Assembly (NCBI GenBank): GCA_934045075.1
Contig: OW203726.1
Span: forward strand, 11,184,527-11,248,526
Length of the DNA: 64,000 nt
Source: Yponomeuta sedellus
Taxonomy: Eukaryota; Arthropoda; Insecta; Lepidoptera; Yponomeutidae
Reading direction: 5' to 3'
A model generated the notes under the pieces. That model saw only the letters and a program-made list of their open reading frames with translations. It did not search any database and had not been told where the DNA came from. Positions within the stretch are counted from its first letter, which is position 1; every line of letters begins with the position of its first letter. The translations under genes were made by a program, and so were the position numbers. Positions 1-13,800 of the stretch are shown here, in pieces.

Positions 1-270
1 CTATGTCATAACTAAATTACTAAAGTCTTAAATTTGCAAAGGCAACTTCACGGCACTCTGTACTGTAACGATACTTCTTTATAATAGCTGACCGGCGCAG
101 CCGTCTAGTAAAGTTTAAATTATTTTAAAGGAAATCGTATAAAAATATATTATGTTATTTAAAAAAACGCAAATGATCACGGGGGTGGGGAAATGTAACG
201 ATACTTCTCTATGGCTGGCCGGCGGAGCCGTCCAGTGAAATTTGAATTATTTTAAAGGATCATCGTTACG
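1..270. repeat. Imperfect direct duplication, about 70 bp
   Basis: The block TGTAACGATACTTCT ... AAATTATTTTAAAGGA occurs at about 64-131 and again at 194-256, around an inner GCCGTC core. The second copy is followed by an inverted ATCGTTACG. Its origin is unknown. Confidence 0.6.
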
Positions 271-1766
271 TTTTGTTAAGGTATCAATCGATCCCGAGAT
301 ATACTAGACAAAAACAGTACAGTATCCTCAACCATACCGCGATAATGAATACCACCTAGTATTGAACAAAAAACCGAACTATAGTTTTTGTTTATTGCGT
401 GTTTTAAATGTGGCTTTCTTTTCTTTATCGACTTGTTACCAACCCGCTTGGTACATAGGACGCCGACGATCCATTAATAAACAAAGTTTGTTTTTATTAA
501 TAACTGAAGTAACTCAATTAAGTGTTATTACAATGCATTATAATTATTCGATCGCAAAAAGACACATCACTAAAATATTTAGGAAGTTTTATTCGCGATT
601 ACGAAATGACGACACAAGGAAGTTATTTAATGACGAATACTTGAACGCTTGTTTTAATTAATAGGTGCTCACTATATAGGTATGAGAAATAAGAAAAGTT
701 TTATTGCTATAATTCTCTATAGAAAGATGTCATAGAATAGTATTAATGAATGATTTGGCGTAGCACGCAACTAACACCAACTTTGGCAAAAAATGCAATG
801 ACATATATTTTCTGATGTTGGAAAGCAATAACTGTCATCCGCGTTCTGCGATTAAAAAATACCACTGATAACAATGACACATTATGGTGAGAAATAACAT
901 TCGCCGACATTTCAAATGCAGCCTGATGTAGGTACTCTAGGTAGATGGGTAACCTCATAAAACATGTTTTAATGCAATCGGAGAGTTCATGTTAAAAGAT
1001 AAATAAACGTGGTTATATTTTTAGCTCAGACTAATACTTTTCATAATGTTTCCTGTCAAAAAGTAACTATAGTCGCGTGGTACAAATACGACATACAAAT
1101 CGGACTTAAAATATGAAGATACAATTTAAACGTAACGCCTTATAAGGTATCGAGTGTTTATCATAATTTTAAAATAAATAATGTTTTTTTGCATCTGCGC
1201 CCTTTTTAGAAACGTTCAGAATTTACAGAAAAAGCGAAATTTAATATTGTTAGAGTATTTTGACTGTTCGCATTTTATGGGACCTCGAAAAGCCCCAAAA
1301 ATATATGTTTTTGATTTAATTTTTAAGAAAATGTCTATCTCTTGTAAGATATAAGAGTAAGTTAGATGAAAGTTCACTATTAATAGTGATTAATACTTAA
1401 TGTATAAGCCGGAGGTTTACTTGTTCAAATGAATAAGTAAGTTTCTTACTACTAATTTGAAAATAAATACAATAAATTCGGTTCGGTCAGTTGCGAGTTC
1501 AAAACAGTCTTTTCTTAAAAGTTTGTTTTTCTGTTTGACATTCTTTAATTCAGCACTTCACTGTCGAGCGCACTAGTAGGTCGTTGTAAGCAGTTCCGAT
1601 TCATTCAGGCGTTAACAGTTAAAGTGCTCTCGACCTGGACGTCAATTATCTTAAATGACAAACAGTGTACGAGGTAAGAACGTTTATATTTCGTATCATA
1701 TCTGGGTCCCTGTTAAGGGTTACCAATTAAATAATCAGGTTACGTTATGTATGATAAACTATTTAC
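271..1766. other. No gene recognised
   Basis: AT-rich DNA without a recognisable coding exon. Short open frames at 362-661 (+) and 743-958 (-) have no protein signature. Remaining 3' exons of the ZP gene could be here or beyond the left edge. Confidence 0.4.
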
Positions 1767-1897
1767 CTGTGCAAATGGAGATATCACATTGGAAGTTGAC
1801 TTGCGAGGAGTCTGAGAACCGGAACATAGACGCTATGAGGAGTTCCGACACCGTATTCTCGTTCTTCACGATTACCGAGTGCTCTTTCAATGGACAT
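1767..1897 (-). CDS. ZP gene exon: ZP-C core
   Basis: Encodes 43 whole codons containing a CP start, SMFRFSDSSQVNFQCD and ISICTG, which match the conserved ZP-C pattern. The acceptor is CTTGCAG and the donor GTAAAT. It needs a preceding exon ending in phase 2, so it cannot follow the exon at 3715-3603 directly. Confidence 0.78.
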
Positions 1898-4800
1898 CTG
1901 CAAGTCAACAGTTTAATTACTAACGGTGTTGTTAGAACATTCTTAAAACACTCCATGAACGTATTATGAATATAATCTGAAGAAAAACTTTCCCTTGAGA
2001 AGTCTCTACCACAGACTTCTTAAATGGTCTGTAGTAGTCTTTCCGTCAAAAAGTATCTAACACGGCTTTATGGAGTGTTTTATGGAATCGTGTTTTATGA
2101 GTAGGTGCCTTTACCGTAGGTTTATAATTAGAATGGGGTTCATTGTAGACATTATTACGAAATATATCTGGAAATTATGATGCGTAATTTTCCAGGATGT
2201 GCTGTTCCAGAATATATTTCGTTTCTGAGCCAAAATTCATCCAGATCCATTGAGCCATTCTGGCGTGATCGAGTAACAACCATCCATCAATATTGCATTT
2301 ATAATAGTAGTATGTAGACATAGATAGGATTTTAAAGTATGTAGACAGTTGGTTATGGTAAACCATTGGTTCTCTGATTATAAAATTCGCCCTTCAACCC
2401 TTAAAATAAGCATTTTATAAAAAAACCTCACTTTGACAAATGTGTTCATTACTCGTACCACTGAATTTTAAATTCAATGCCCGTACATTAACGATGCAAT
2501 AGCTTGACCCGTTTGTGCGAGTAAACTTGGAGCGGCAATGCAGTAATATAAAAATGTGTAAGTCAGTGGCTTCAATATGGTTTCATGCAATGTAGCATTA
2601 ATAGCATTAACAAATCCAGTTCACATTTGAAGTCTCATATTTTAATCCCGGTTATCGCAGCTTATGTTAAGCACTTACCACATCTGTGGCACTTACCCTC
2701 TATTGTCTAGAAGATATACGGTGTTGTTGCGCATGTTGAAAGCCATGCAGCTCTTTAGTCTGATTCCATGAGTTCCTGTAATGTAGAGATAGAGTTACTG
2801 AAATAATTAATAACAAAAAAATTATATTAATTCTATGTAGCCTTATGGACAGCTTGATAACGGCCCACCATTGTCTTACAATTCTCCAACAAACCGGACA
2901 TGGCCCCCGTGGTGGAGTATGGCCTAACCTTCCTGCGATGCAGGCAGATACCCGTGCCGCAGCGGTGGGAACATACATAGAGTTGATATCTATGTAGCCA
3001 CCAATTTAAATAGTTTTTTGAAAGTGTCCTATTTAAAGTTGTCCTTTTTGAAAGTTGTCCTAGTTACTGGTGGCCTCCTGAAGGGATCCAAGCTTGCCAA
3101 TTATGTTGGTCAATTGCTTTTCCAAGCTCTCTTTTCTCACTCCTACTCCATCTAAAAACTAGGCAAAAGGCACTGCAGTGTCCGAGTGGTCTCTTCACCC
3201 ATTTAGTGTGAGTAACGGTGCCACTGGACGTGGTATAAATCGCATCTCATTGAGTAGATGTAAATGTCAGGTTTTTTTTAACGCTAATTGATATGTACAT
3301 TTATGCCAAGTTTCAGCTTTGTAGTAATTGTCGTTTCTGTAAACCGAGGAGAGAAGACGGACGAACGGACATGGCGAAACTGTAAGAGTTCGTCGTTGAC
3401 TACTGAACCCTAAAAACAGCTGACAATAAGTTGCCAGATTTTTTGCGCAAGAAACTGGAGGTAACCGCTGCACTCAGAAACATCAATTAAAAGTTAATCT
3501 CCGTTTAATATACTGTTGTCCTTTTCTGTTTCATTGATAATAATAAGTGAAAGATAATGATATTTAAATTGGACGTCTCTGAGTGCGGCAGTAAGTTGTT
3601 ACCGTCAGGTTTGCTCATCTCGGCTCGCAGCGTATACGGCAGCCCGAAAGCCGCGTTGAGCACCTTCTTGCCGTTTTCGTTCAGCATGCGCAGTGACACC
3701 AGAGAGGTCTCGTTTCTGAAGATTAATGCAATAATATTTTGAATAATAATAACCTCTGTGGCGCAGCGGTTGTGCATCTGCCTACTATGCGAGGGGTCCC
3801 GGGTTCAAACCCCGGCTGGGAAAAAAAACTCCAGGTCTTGAATGTTTACATGTTTCTGACGTCGCTGTTTATGGATCCCACGACACATGGTATCCAAGTG
3901 TGGGGACCGAAGCAATGTGTGTGCCTGTATGTAAATGTTATGTGTTTGACTCGTATGTATGTATATAAGTTTGTCCGATTTTATGTTCTTTGACCAATCG
4001 TCAGATTTCGACAATTAGTATCTCAATCGATTACATATCTAGTCGTATTTTGTGCATGAATTAAACGGAATCATAAAAAAACACTAAAAAGACCAAATAA
4101 AAAAAAAACTGCTGAGCATTAACTACTAAGCAGGCGGGACCCAAATTCGAAATTGCGAGGTATCTAGATTGGTCCCGCCTGCTTAGTATGTATTGCTCAG
4201 CAGACTGTTGATTATTTTTTTATTCCAGTTTTTCTTTAGCACTTTACTTCATCTCTGAAACTTTGCTCCTTTTGCATGACCTTCAAATCGGGTTTAATGC
4301 ATCTAATGGTAGCTATTATGCGCAGCTAGTTAGTTCAGGTTATCTCTCTACACGGGAACGGTCCTTACTTGGCATTCCGGAAGCCAGCCTTGCCGCAGGT
4401 GATGACGTAGAACTTGTCATCTGCCAGCTCGAGGGTTCGGTGTACGCGCACGGCCAAAGGCAGCGACCTCTCGTCTGTTCGCTGAAATTTAAATAAAAAG
4501 CGATCCTTTTTAAGGTGTTTTTAAAGTAATGACACAAACATAATTTATTAATCTCGAAAGACAAAGGTAAAAAAAATATTGATCATAGAAGCATCAACCC
4601 GGACTTGGCCCCCATGGTAGAGTATGGTCTAAACTTCCTGCGATGCAGAAAGAGACCTGCCCCAGCCCCAGCAGTGGAGACATACAAAAAGGTTGATATC
4701 GTCGTCGTCCACGAAGCAAAATCCTGAAAATGTATCTTTCTTACAGCTGCAAACCTAAATCGTATTTATTCGCACTTTAAACCTTTTTCTAAATTCAGAT

Positions 4801-7800
4801 GAATTTTTTACTCTAAGTATCTATCATAAGAATACGTCCCCCTAAAAATTATTTCCGTCACAAGAAAATAGACAGTTTTATAATTGATTCTTTTGTATAG
4901 AAGATTCAATGTCTCATCGCGCTTTATTTATTTTAACAAGGGAAAGTAGCATTGCAACGTTAAGTACTTTCTTCCAGTTAACCTTGGGGGAACAATGGAC
5001 GATGAATCCATGATCTCGGATAGTCAAATATATTACGATTGATCGATCCGCCACCATTGCTTGTGAAGACTACTAGATTCACAGTGCCCGAGTGTGTTTG
5101 TGCATTAAGTAGCACGGGTCACGTGATCTGTTTTTTTCATATTATCATCATTGATGCTTAGAAGTTGTGCGAGCGTAGACTTAAAAAGGCAATGAAAGGA
5201 AATCTATTAGTACTAGTTCTCATTCTACTGCGATTCAATAGCAAAATTTGGGAACAGGTTAACTTTCCTCCTGTACTCACATTGTTCCAGAATACTCCGC
5301 AGTAGTCAGGAGATCCTTGTGCCGCGTTGAGACTTATGTCGAAGCTTAAGGATTCGTTCCCGTTGCCCAGCGCCATACATGCCGGTGTTCTGTTGAATGA
5401 ACATGACCAAAAATTTATGCTCGTATTCTTGAAGAGGTACGAATAATCGTACTACGCGGTACTACATATAAATGTAGTACCGCGTAGTACTAACCTCATT
5501 GTGGGTTTAATACAGACCAAACCGAATAAACGAAATAATTAGCACGCACGGTTCAGTGTGCCCATCACAGGTAACGACGCATTTGTCGTTTTGTCGCGTT
5601 AAAATGTTCGACTTTGACAAAGCGCTAAACATGCGACTTTGAGATTTGAGCGTGTCATACTACCTGTGCTGTTTAACATATTGAACCATTCTTCGTTTGT
5701 TCGCTTCGGTCTGTACTGATTAACCAATCAGACCAACGTGTGCATCGTCGAAGATACCTACTAAGATTAGGTCTTGTCTAAAACCTTACTTGTGCTGCAC
5801 GGCATCTCTGTATTTCGCGAGCCTTTATTAAAAAAATGTTAATTTGTCACTGAATGGGTCCGAGTAACTATTGCACCTAATTTTACCAAGTATTCGGTCC
5901 CATTATGTCAAGCAGATCGCGAATTCCGAAATAGCAAAATTTCATAAGTGATAAACAATGGGAGCTGAGTGCAATACGCTAGCAAGGCCGAACCCGGAAG
6001 GCAATGAGGTGAGAGTACGTGCTCTTACCAAAACGGCTATTGAGATCAAGTGAACTAGTAGAGTTATAAGTTATAACATAACTTTTAAATGATACAATTT
6101 CTGTAAGAAAATTTCATATTTCTGTTTCTAATTACTGCTGATATGGATTAGAGCAACGTTAACGGATATCGAAGCGCATTATATGACTTTACCGCTCAGT
6201 CACAAGTTTTGACAATATACTAGTGAGTGTAAATGTTGAAACCGATGCTACCAAATGAAACCTGTTTGATAAGGGCATATACAATGCTAGACATTGCTGT
6301 CAAGTCTCACAAAATCCATTTGAGTCAATATGAAGTTATTGATTTGGTGTGCGTGTATAATCGGGATCTAAATATCGCTACTTAATTTGCGGCAGTGAAA
6401 TTGTTCTGCAAAACAAACAGCAAGGTTACCTATGGACTGTGGAATTTTGTAGTAACGTTTCTTCTTACCTGAACTCCCTTGCGTGTGCGACGCCATTGAA
6501 GGGCTGATTGAAGGTGATTTTGATGGACATTAGCCCAGTCTTGCATGTTGCCGTCACAACTGGCGTGAACTCACTGGGGCTCTCGGTGCTCTGTAGACAA
6601 AATAATACATACACCTTAGTTAGATTTTGAATAAAAGTGCATAATATTAGTTAAAACAAAACGAGTTTCTTTTTAGGTACATATGGATGATTAAATTTTT
6701 TATTATCTTAGCTAGATTGATGTGAAAATACGTTTAATTACAATCTAGATAACAGTGGATATGAAGATTCTTTGGTAAACGGCACACAGATATTTCTTTG
6801 GACCAAATATTGCAGATACATTATAAAATATAAACATAACATAACCTCGCGCCTGTATCCCAGAGGGGTAGGCAGAGACCAGGGACTACCACTTGCCACT
6901 ATCCTGACAGATCACCTTCGCTTCATCAACGTTCATAAGATAATATATATTGTAACCATTTTAAATAACAATTGTACAAGAATTATGCACGAACATCGTT
7001 TTGCAACAGTAAACACGGCTAATTAATGGTAGTGGACCGATCATAAACCGCTACCTACAAGGACTTCCTACACCGACAGACTTTCCTTAAAGAGCGGGTA
7101 CCGCACGCGATTGTCATATCGACGTCGATGAAAATTACTTTGTTACGGACATAAACCTAAATTCAGCCTGTGTTGGTTAGATAATAGTGCGCTTTATATG
7201 GGTCTTGCAACATGTCTCAGGTTTCTACTTGATAATGTAGAGTCGCTTTAGGAATTAGTGCTAGCAGTATATGGTGCTCAAAGGGCTGTCCAATCAATAA
7301 TATCTGCAAATGTACTATTTCTAGTTACCGTTTTCCTGAAGTTATATTAAATGGCAGATAGTGATCTGCCGTTTTCTATCAGAGAAACAGAAACGAGTTT
7401 TTTAATTATGTGGCCATCCTTCCGATTCGGTATCCGATTATGACATTATGCTTCTGGGCCAGTTCCTCTATTATGTCTGTTATTACGAATTCATGTTCGC
7501 TAATGTGTCCCGAAAAAGGAAGATGATCTAATGCGGTTATATTGAAATCAGTTTAGTACCAAAATAGATGTGGAGACTTTCGACTGACCTCAAATTTAGC
7601 ATTAGGAATCAACAAACGAACCGTTACGGGCTGGCATAATAATGCATAAATCTCAGACAACAAATCGCTTTTGTCGCGGACACCGCACGACGGCTCGGGG
7701 TTTTCTTCGAGATCTGTAAGTCGCTGCGAGAACGTAATAACTCGTCCCTCGAGGGAGCGAATGAATTACGTCCGCGGTGCATTTTGTTTCTTTGAATACT

Positions 7801-10800
7801 TCCGTAATTCACTCTTATTGGTTTTATTTTCCCCCATCTGTAAATAGGAGAATGGAACCTGAGTGGCTATTCCACGACACTACGATCACATCGTAGAGTC
7901 ACATAGATTTTCATCATAATTTAGGTAATTCTATTAACCAGGTTCTCCCATGATCCCACTCTACCATGCCTAGCTCTGCAGCCAGTTTCATCAATTTTAG
8001 AAATAACACTTACGTAAGCACTGCAGGAATCAGTGTAACCGGAATAGCATTTTCATAAATAAGTTTCGTCAATGAATTCACATTGAATTTTACTAAATAA
8101 AATCTCTATTACACACAATATTTAAATAGATCAATCAAGTGCGATGTGTAAATTTTAACAATACTACGTCACGCAATTCTCAGAGTTAAGATCGGGCCAT
8201 ATATCGTGATTATTTTCTATGGTTACCTATTGTTCAATGGCACGCGTTTGGAGAGTGCAGACAGACGAATACAGAAAACCATTAATAGTACACAGCTTAA
8301 AAGACAAAGCCAAAACAGAGGTTCTCAAACATGACACTGCTTGCCTAGCCTTGCTTGATCCCAAATATACAGTCAACAACATGACAAATTTTACATGCGA
8401 GTCCCTACTCAGTATATTACGGTCCTGCAACGTGCAAAAAGATTTATCAGCTAGCTATATATTCTACCAATTATTTACTAATTTCTGGACTATGAGTTAA
8501 GAATTTAGTTATTAATGTGGAGTGTAGGAGTATACAAAAGTTTAATAATGTTACGTGCTATATAGTGCCCCTATAATTCTACAGTCTGCTCTTGTAACGC
8601 GCGTTATGTTGAAGTGTTAATTATCGAATGGGAGCATCTCCTAAAAGGTTATTTTGTAGTAGAAGAAAAAAAAGAAGGAGTGCACACTATATTGAATCTA
8701 TGGTGCGTGGTGTGATTCTCTTTTAGATGCCCGCAATGAGATTTGTTTTTCATAATGGGTAGATTCCCCGGCGGCATCAGTGCCTCATGACCATCGCGGG
8801 AATCAAAGGTTGAGACCGAGCATGCTTTACAGAGACGTTCCTTTTTTGTTTACTACTTTTTTGCAAGTATAGGTATAAAAAGAAGTTTCGATTAAGAGGC
8901 AAAATCGGCATTTGGTTCCTAAAGCTGGCCTAAGGTATTAAATGCCTACATGTAGCGTGAACATTCCTACCAAAAGAGGCAGTAAACCTCACATTCTCAA
9001 AGTGGAAGATGCCGCAAATAGCTACGCGTTTTAGACATCCGCCGCGCATTGCCGTATCCAGCCAGTCATTGGCCGGCGGCTACGGTTCGGCGGTCGCTGC
9101 GCAGACGCAGGGCCGAGGGTCGCGCCCTCAGGGTGACGAGCGCTCACGATGCTATCAGAAGTCCTCTCGTGAACCATTCGCTAGGGCACAATCCATAGAT
9201 TTTTTAGTTTTTTCGCCTCTATGTCAACACTGTCCCCACTGCTGGGGCACGGGTCTCTTCCTGCATCGCAGGAAAGTTAGGCCATACTCCACCACGGGGG
9301 CCTTCGCCTCGTCAATATAAAATTATAAATAACTTTTAGTAAGGGTACAGCAGTTTCGTGCTAAAATCAAATACTATACTAAGACAACACAACGTGCATG
9401 CATCCTTTCTTTTTGGAAGATAAGTAGGTTTTGATACATTAATTAAAGCAGCTCTACTTACACAAGCCCACGCTTGTATCCCAGATGCCTAAGAGGTATT
9501 TCGTAGTGAGTGACAAATTTCTACTACATAGGCTGCTTCTTATGTATGCGGAATCTGGGATTCCAATAATTTTAAACGCAATGTCTGACCTCCATGGTCA
9601 AATTCGTTCTTTTTTTAAATACTGGCCGCTAATATTTTTCTCTTATATACGTTAGTGTTTGGTTTTTGTTGGGTTTAAAATGTCATATCGCTAAAAAAAT
9701 GGAACTCACTCGTGAAAATATTCGTGCTATGATTTATTACGATTTTCGACGTGGTTTAACGCAACAACAGTGCGTAGATCAATTAACTTCGACTTTTGGG
9801 GGTGAAGCTCCATCCAAAACGACTGTGTATCACTGGTTTACTGAGTTTAATCGCGGGCGCAGTAAGCTCACGGACGAAGTTAAAGAAGGACGCCCGAAAT
9901 CGGTGGTTATGCCACAAAATATTGAAGCTGTGCGAAAACTAATAATGCAAGACCGCCATGTTACGTATCGCGAGATAGAGGCTATTCTGGGCATATGTAT
10001 GACGAGCATTCATAGGATATTACACGAACATTTGTCTGTAAAAAAGATTTGTTCGCGTTGGATCCCGCACAACTTAACTCAGGATCTAAAAGATGCTCGC
10101 GTCGAATGGTGCAAGGAAGCCTTAAAAAAATTCAACGGAGGCGACTCAAAATCTGTTTATAATATTTACGCAGGTGACGAATCCTGGATCTACGCGTACG
10201 ATCCCGAAACTAAACAACAATCAACAGTTTGGGTGTTTCAAAATGAGCCGAACCCTACGAAAGTGGCTCGTGCAAAAAGCACTGTAAAGCAAATGGTGGC
10301 CTGCTTTTTTGGTATTAATGGCCATATGGCTACAATACCACTGGAGAATCGCAGAACGGTTAATTCGGAGTGGTACACGACCATTTGTTTGCCAGAAGTA
10401 TTTGAAGAAATACGCCAAAACAACCAGCGACGCAGAATCATACTTCACCAGGACAATGCCAGCTGTCATACATCTCAGGAAACAACTACATTTTTGGATG
10501 GTCTAAAAATTGAATTGATGGGTCATCCACCGTACAGCCCTGATTTGGCTCCCAATGATTTCTATTTATTCCCAAATATAAAGAATAAATTACGTGGTGA
10601 ACGATTTTCGACCCGTGATGATGCCGTAGACGCGTTCAAACAGCACGTTTTGGAGATACCTCGATCAGAGTGGAAAAAGTGTTTTAAAAATTGGTTTCAT
10701 CGAATGCAAAAGTGCATCGATCATAGTGGAGAATACTTAGAAAAACAATAAAAGCATATTTAGCCATATACATTTGTTTATTTTTTCTAGTTCGCATACA

Positions 10801-13800
10801 TAAGTAGCAGCCCTCGTATAACGAGTTATTGTAATAACTCAAAACTGCAAAACCGCTTCTTCAGTACCAACTTCCAATTCATAAACTAAAGCAAACGCGC
10901 GGCAGCTGGGCGTTTGGTTCTTAAGAGGTCGCCGCTATTCGACCGTTCCGCTGATAGCCCAGCTCCAGCATTACGTAGAACCACTATTATTTATTATTAG
11001 GTATAATACAGACGGCACTTACACCTTACTAAGAACTTGATGATAGTAATGCGTAAATACTTTCATAGTCTATTTAAGCGAACCTGAAAATTTGAGGTCC
11101 GTGGTCGATTATTATTGTTCTCTATCTATTTATTTATATATTATTTAATCTATTTTCCTTAACACTTATTTTATAACTATGCACAAAAGTCTGTAACACT
11201 GCAAATAAATACCCTATTAGTGAATATTTCTTGGAAGGAAAATAGTCCGCCTGATTGTTTATCTAGGAAAGGATCGCAAACGGCCGTGTTAAATTGCCTG
11301 ATTACGAAAGATGCGATGGCTTCGCTAGCGGATAAGGAAACGGAGCCTCCCTGAGGCTGGGCCAGACCCGAGGATGATTGCCGTTGTTTATAGACCTCAC
11401 GAACGATCTTTTATTCCTTCCTTACAAGGAAATTGTTAGGCATCTTCTTGAGTCCAAGCTCTTTGGCCGGTACTGTGACGGTTTGATTTGTTTTTAGTTA
11501 CCTAATTTCAAATACGTACACGTATGTTTACCGAAGCGGTTGCATGACGAACTGTTATTGTGTGTAGGTAGTCGTATTGACATTGAGATGTCCACAGACG
11601 TCGTCTTGGAGGCCAAAAGTAGGCAGTTGTCTTTGAGCACATATTGTGACGAATCACCGTGAAATTACGGAAAGAGTAGTACGTAAGAACTTATAATATA
11701 CCTACTTTAAAGTATTGTAAATTTAAACTGGTACGGAATTTAATTAACAAAAAGTTCCTTAAAAAATATATCTTACTCCCCTTTTCTATTTTATATATAT
11801 AAAGCTACAATGCGATATACTCACTGATCTAACATAGCCTTTGCTAAGACGATCTGCGGTTCGTCCATTGATGCGATTCTGGGTTCGAATTCCGGCATAA
11901 TAATATTGACTTGCTTTTCAGGGTTCTGTACTCAAAGGGTGCCAACCGGACCCTATTACTGTGCAGCCTACGACGTCTGTCTGGCTGGTATCTCAGCGGC
12001 CTAGGTTTCAGAGAGAGAGAGAGAGCGTGCCCATAACGGATTGGCAATTTCGAGCGCAGAGTTATATAAACATCTTGAACATAATATAATAATAGCAATG
12101 TATTGTTTTTCGATTCTCTGAAAGGAGTTTGTTGTTTACTTTATTTTTATTGCATGCTAAATATGATTTAATTCTCAGCTGTAATCACCTTAATTAATGC
12201 TAACCAATTAGGATGTACAGAACAATATAATTTTGTAATTACAGATACCCTGAGTAATAAAATCTACTACGACTTTGTACCTACTCGATTTAAAAAACCC
12301 AAAGTGGCACTAAAGAAATCACGCTACGATCCGATTGATTCATGTTTTAAGTAATGTGAAAAAAATTGTTTTTATAGGTATTGTTTACTAAGGTTTTGTT
12401 TTTTATGTTCCAATATGTTTTAGGTTTTTACATGACCGTCCATGGTGCCTACCTGTCTGTATGCCCATGGAGGTTGGTATGTTTTTATTTTGTACTTGTT
12501 CAATAAAAAAGTTTAAAAATGATGTTGAAATAAGTACGAAATCTGGAAGAAGTTGCCCTATTAAGAAAATCTAGAGTATGAAACTGCTGAGACTTCCATT
12601 CAAAATAAGTTTTCTAGTACACCGTTATTGTGTGCAACAATGTTAACATCGGGCCAAATCAATAAATTTATCGAAGTAGAGTTGTTTGAATCCGTAATCG
12701 AAATCGGGAAGAAACGAGGTCCGCTATCTATTGTGTGTTGATAGAAGTTGGTAAAAACCAAAACACTGCCAGCATGAATGCTTAAAAATAATCAATTACA
12801 TTATGACCCAAAGAGTTACTCCTACAAGTTTGACTAAAAGTGAGATCTACATTAGCAATTTTTTATTTAACCTTGTATAGCTAAGGCTTATTTGAAGCGT
12901 TGTGCAATAGAGCAGTACCTACCAGTCTAAGTACAATTTTCGACTCTATGGTACAATGCGGAGGTCAACGCACCACTACTGGCGGGGAAAAGCTGGGATC
13001 CGGGGTCAATCCGCTACTTCACTTAAATATCTTTAACCCGATATAGCAATTCTGGCTTCAGCCACACAAACCCTAGCTTTTACTAGCTTGGCAAGAAAAC
13101 TCCGAAATTAATTGCGTCTTTGCTCGAATCCGCTCTAATGGATGCCAGGTTTTACCTTCTCGGTCATTTGACAACCTACAGAGAGCCAGAATCCGATTTC
13201 GAAAACTTGCACCTACGTTAGGAAATAACTTTCTAACTAATTAGTTGCCTATTCAACTTTTAGCTCATCGCTGATGGACGTTCTTACTATTTCTAAAATA
13301 AAATATAACTAACACCTCTATCTTATTACTCTTTTAATAGAGGAATGCAATATCGCCGCAGAACCTGACTTCAATCGACAGACCGTTTCAAACAAAAGGC
13401 TATTCGAAGGCCACTATCTTACGCGTTGCAAATTACAATCGGCAATCGCCGTTTGCCGGTAACTTAAGTAAATTATTGACGGAATTTGACTCGTAAATTC
13501 CTACCACGATAATAATTGCGGAATTTTTAGTTTTTGTGCATATTTTGCACTGTTTGACATAAGAAGCAATTATCATCTTAATTGTAGAGCAATTGCGCCA
13601 CGAGATGTAACTGATATGGTCGGTATTATCTGTACTAAGTTGCAAGTACGCGAAGATTGTTGATAGGTCTGAGAGACACATAGTAGGTATAGTCGACAAG
13701 ACATCAACACGACAACTTTTAGTTGCAAAGACAGCCCTATTGTAACGAAATATAGTGCATAGATGAACAGGTTGTACTACAGTTACGACACCAAGATGCT

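Noticed and set aside
362..661. 99-residue frame at the left end
   Set aside because: Begins at TTG, shows no recognised motif, and lies in AT-rich DNA where such frames are expected by chance.
8219..8500. 93-residue frame MVTYCSMARVW...
   Set aside because: No similarity recognised, no conserved neighbours, and it lies in an intron. Possible but unsupported.
9009..9320. 103-residue open frame in a GC-rich patch
   Set aside because: No domain, no splice logic, and its 3' part runs into a SINE fragment. Kept only as a possible regulatory island.
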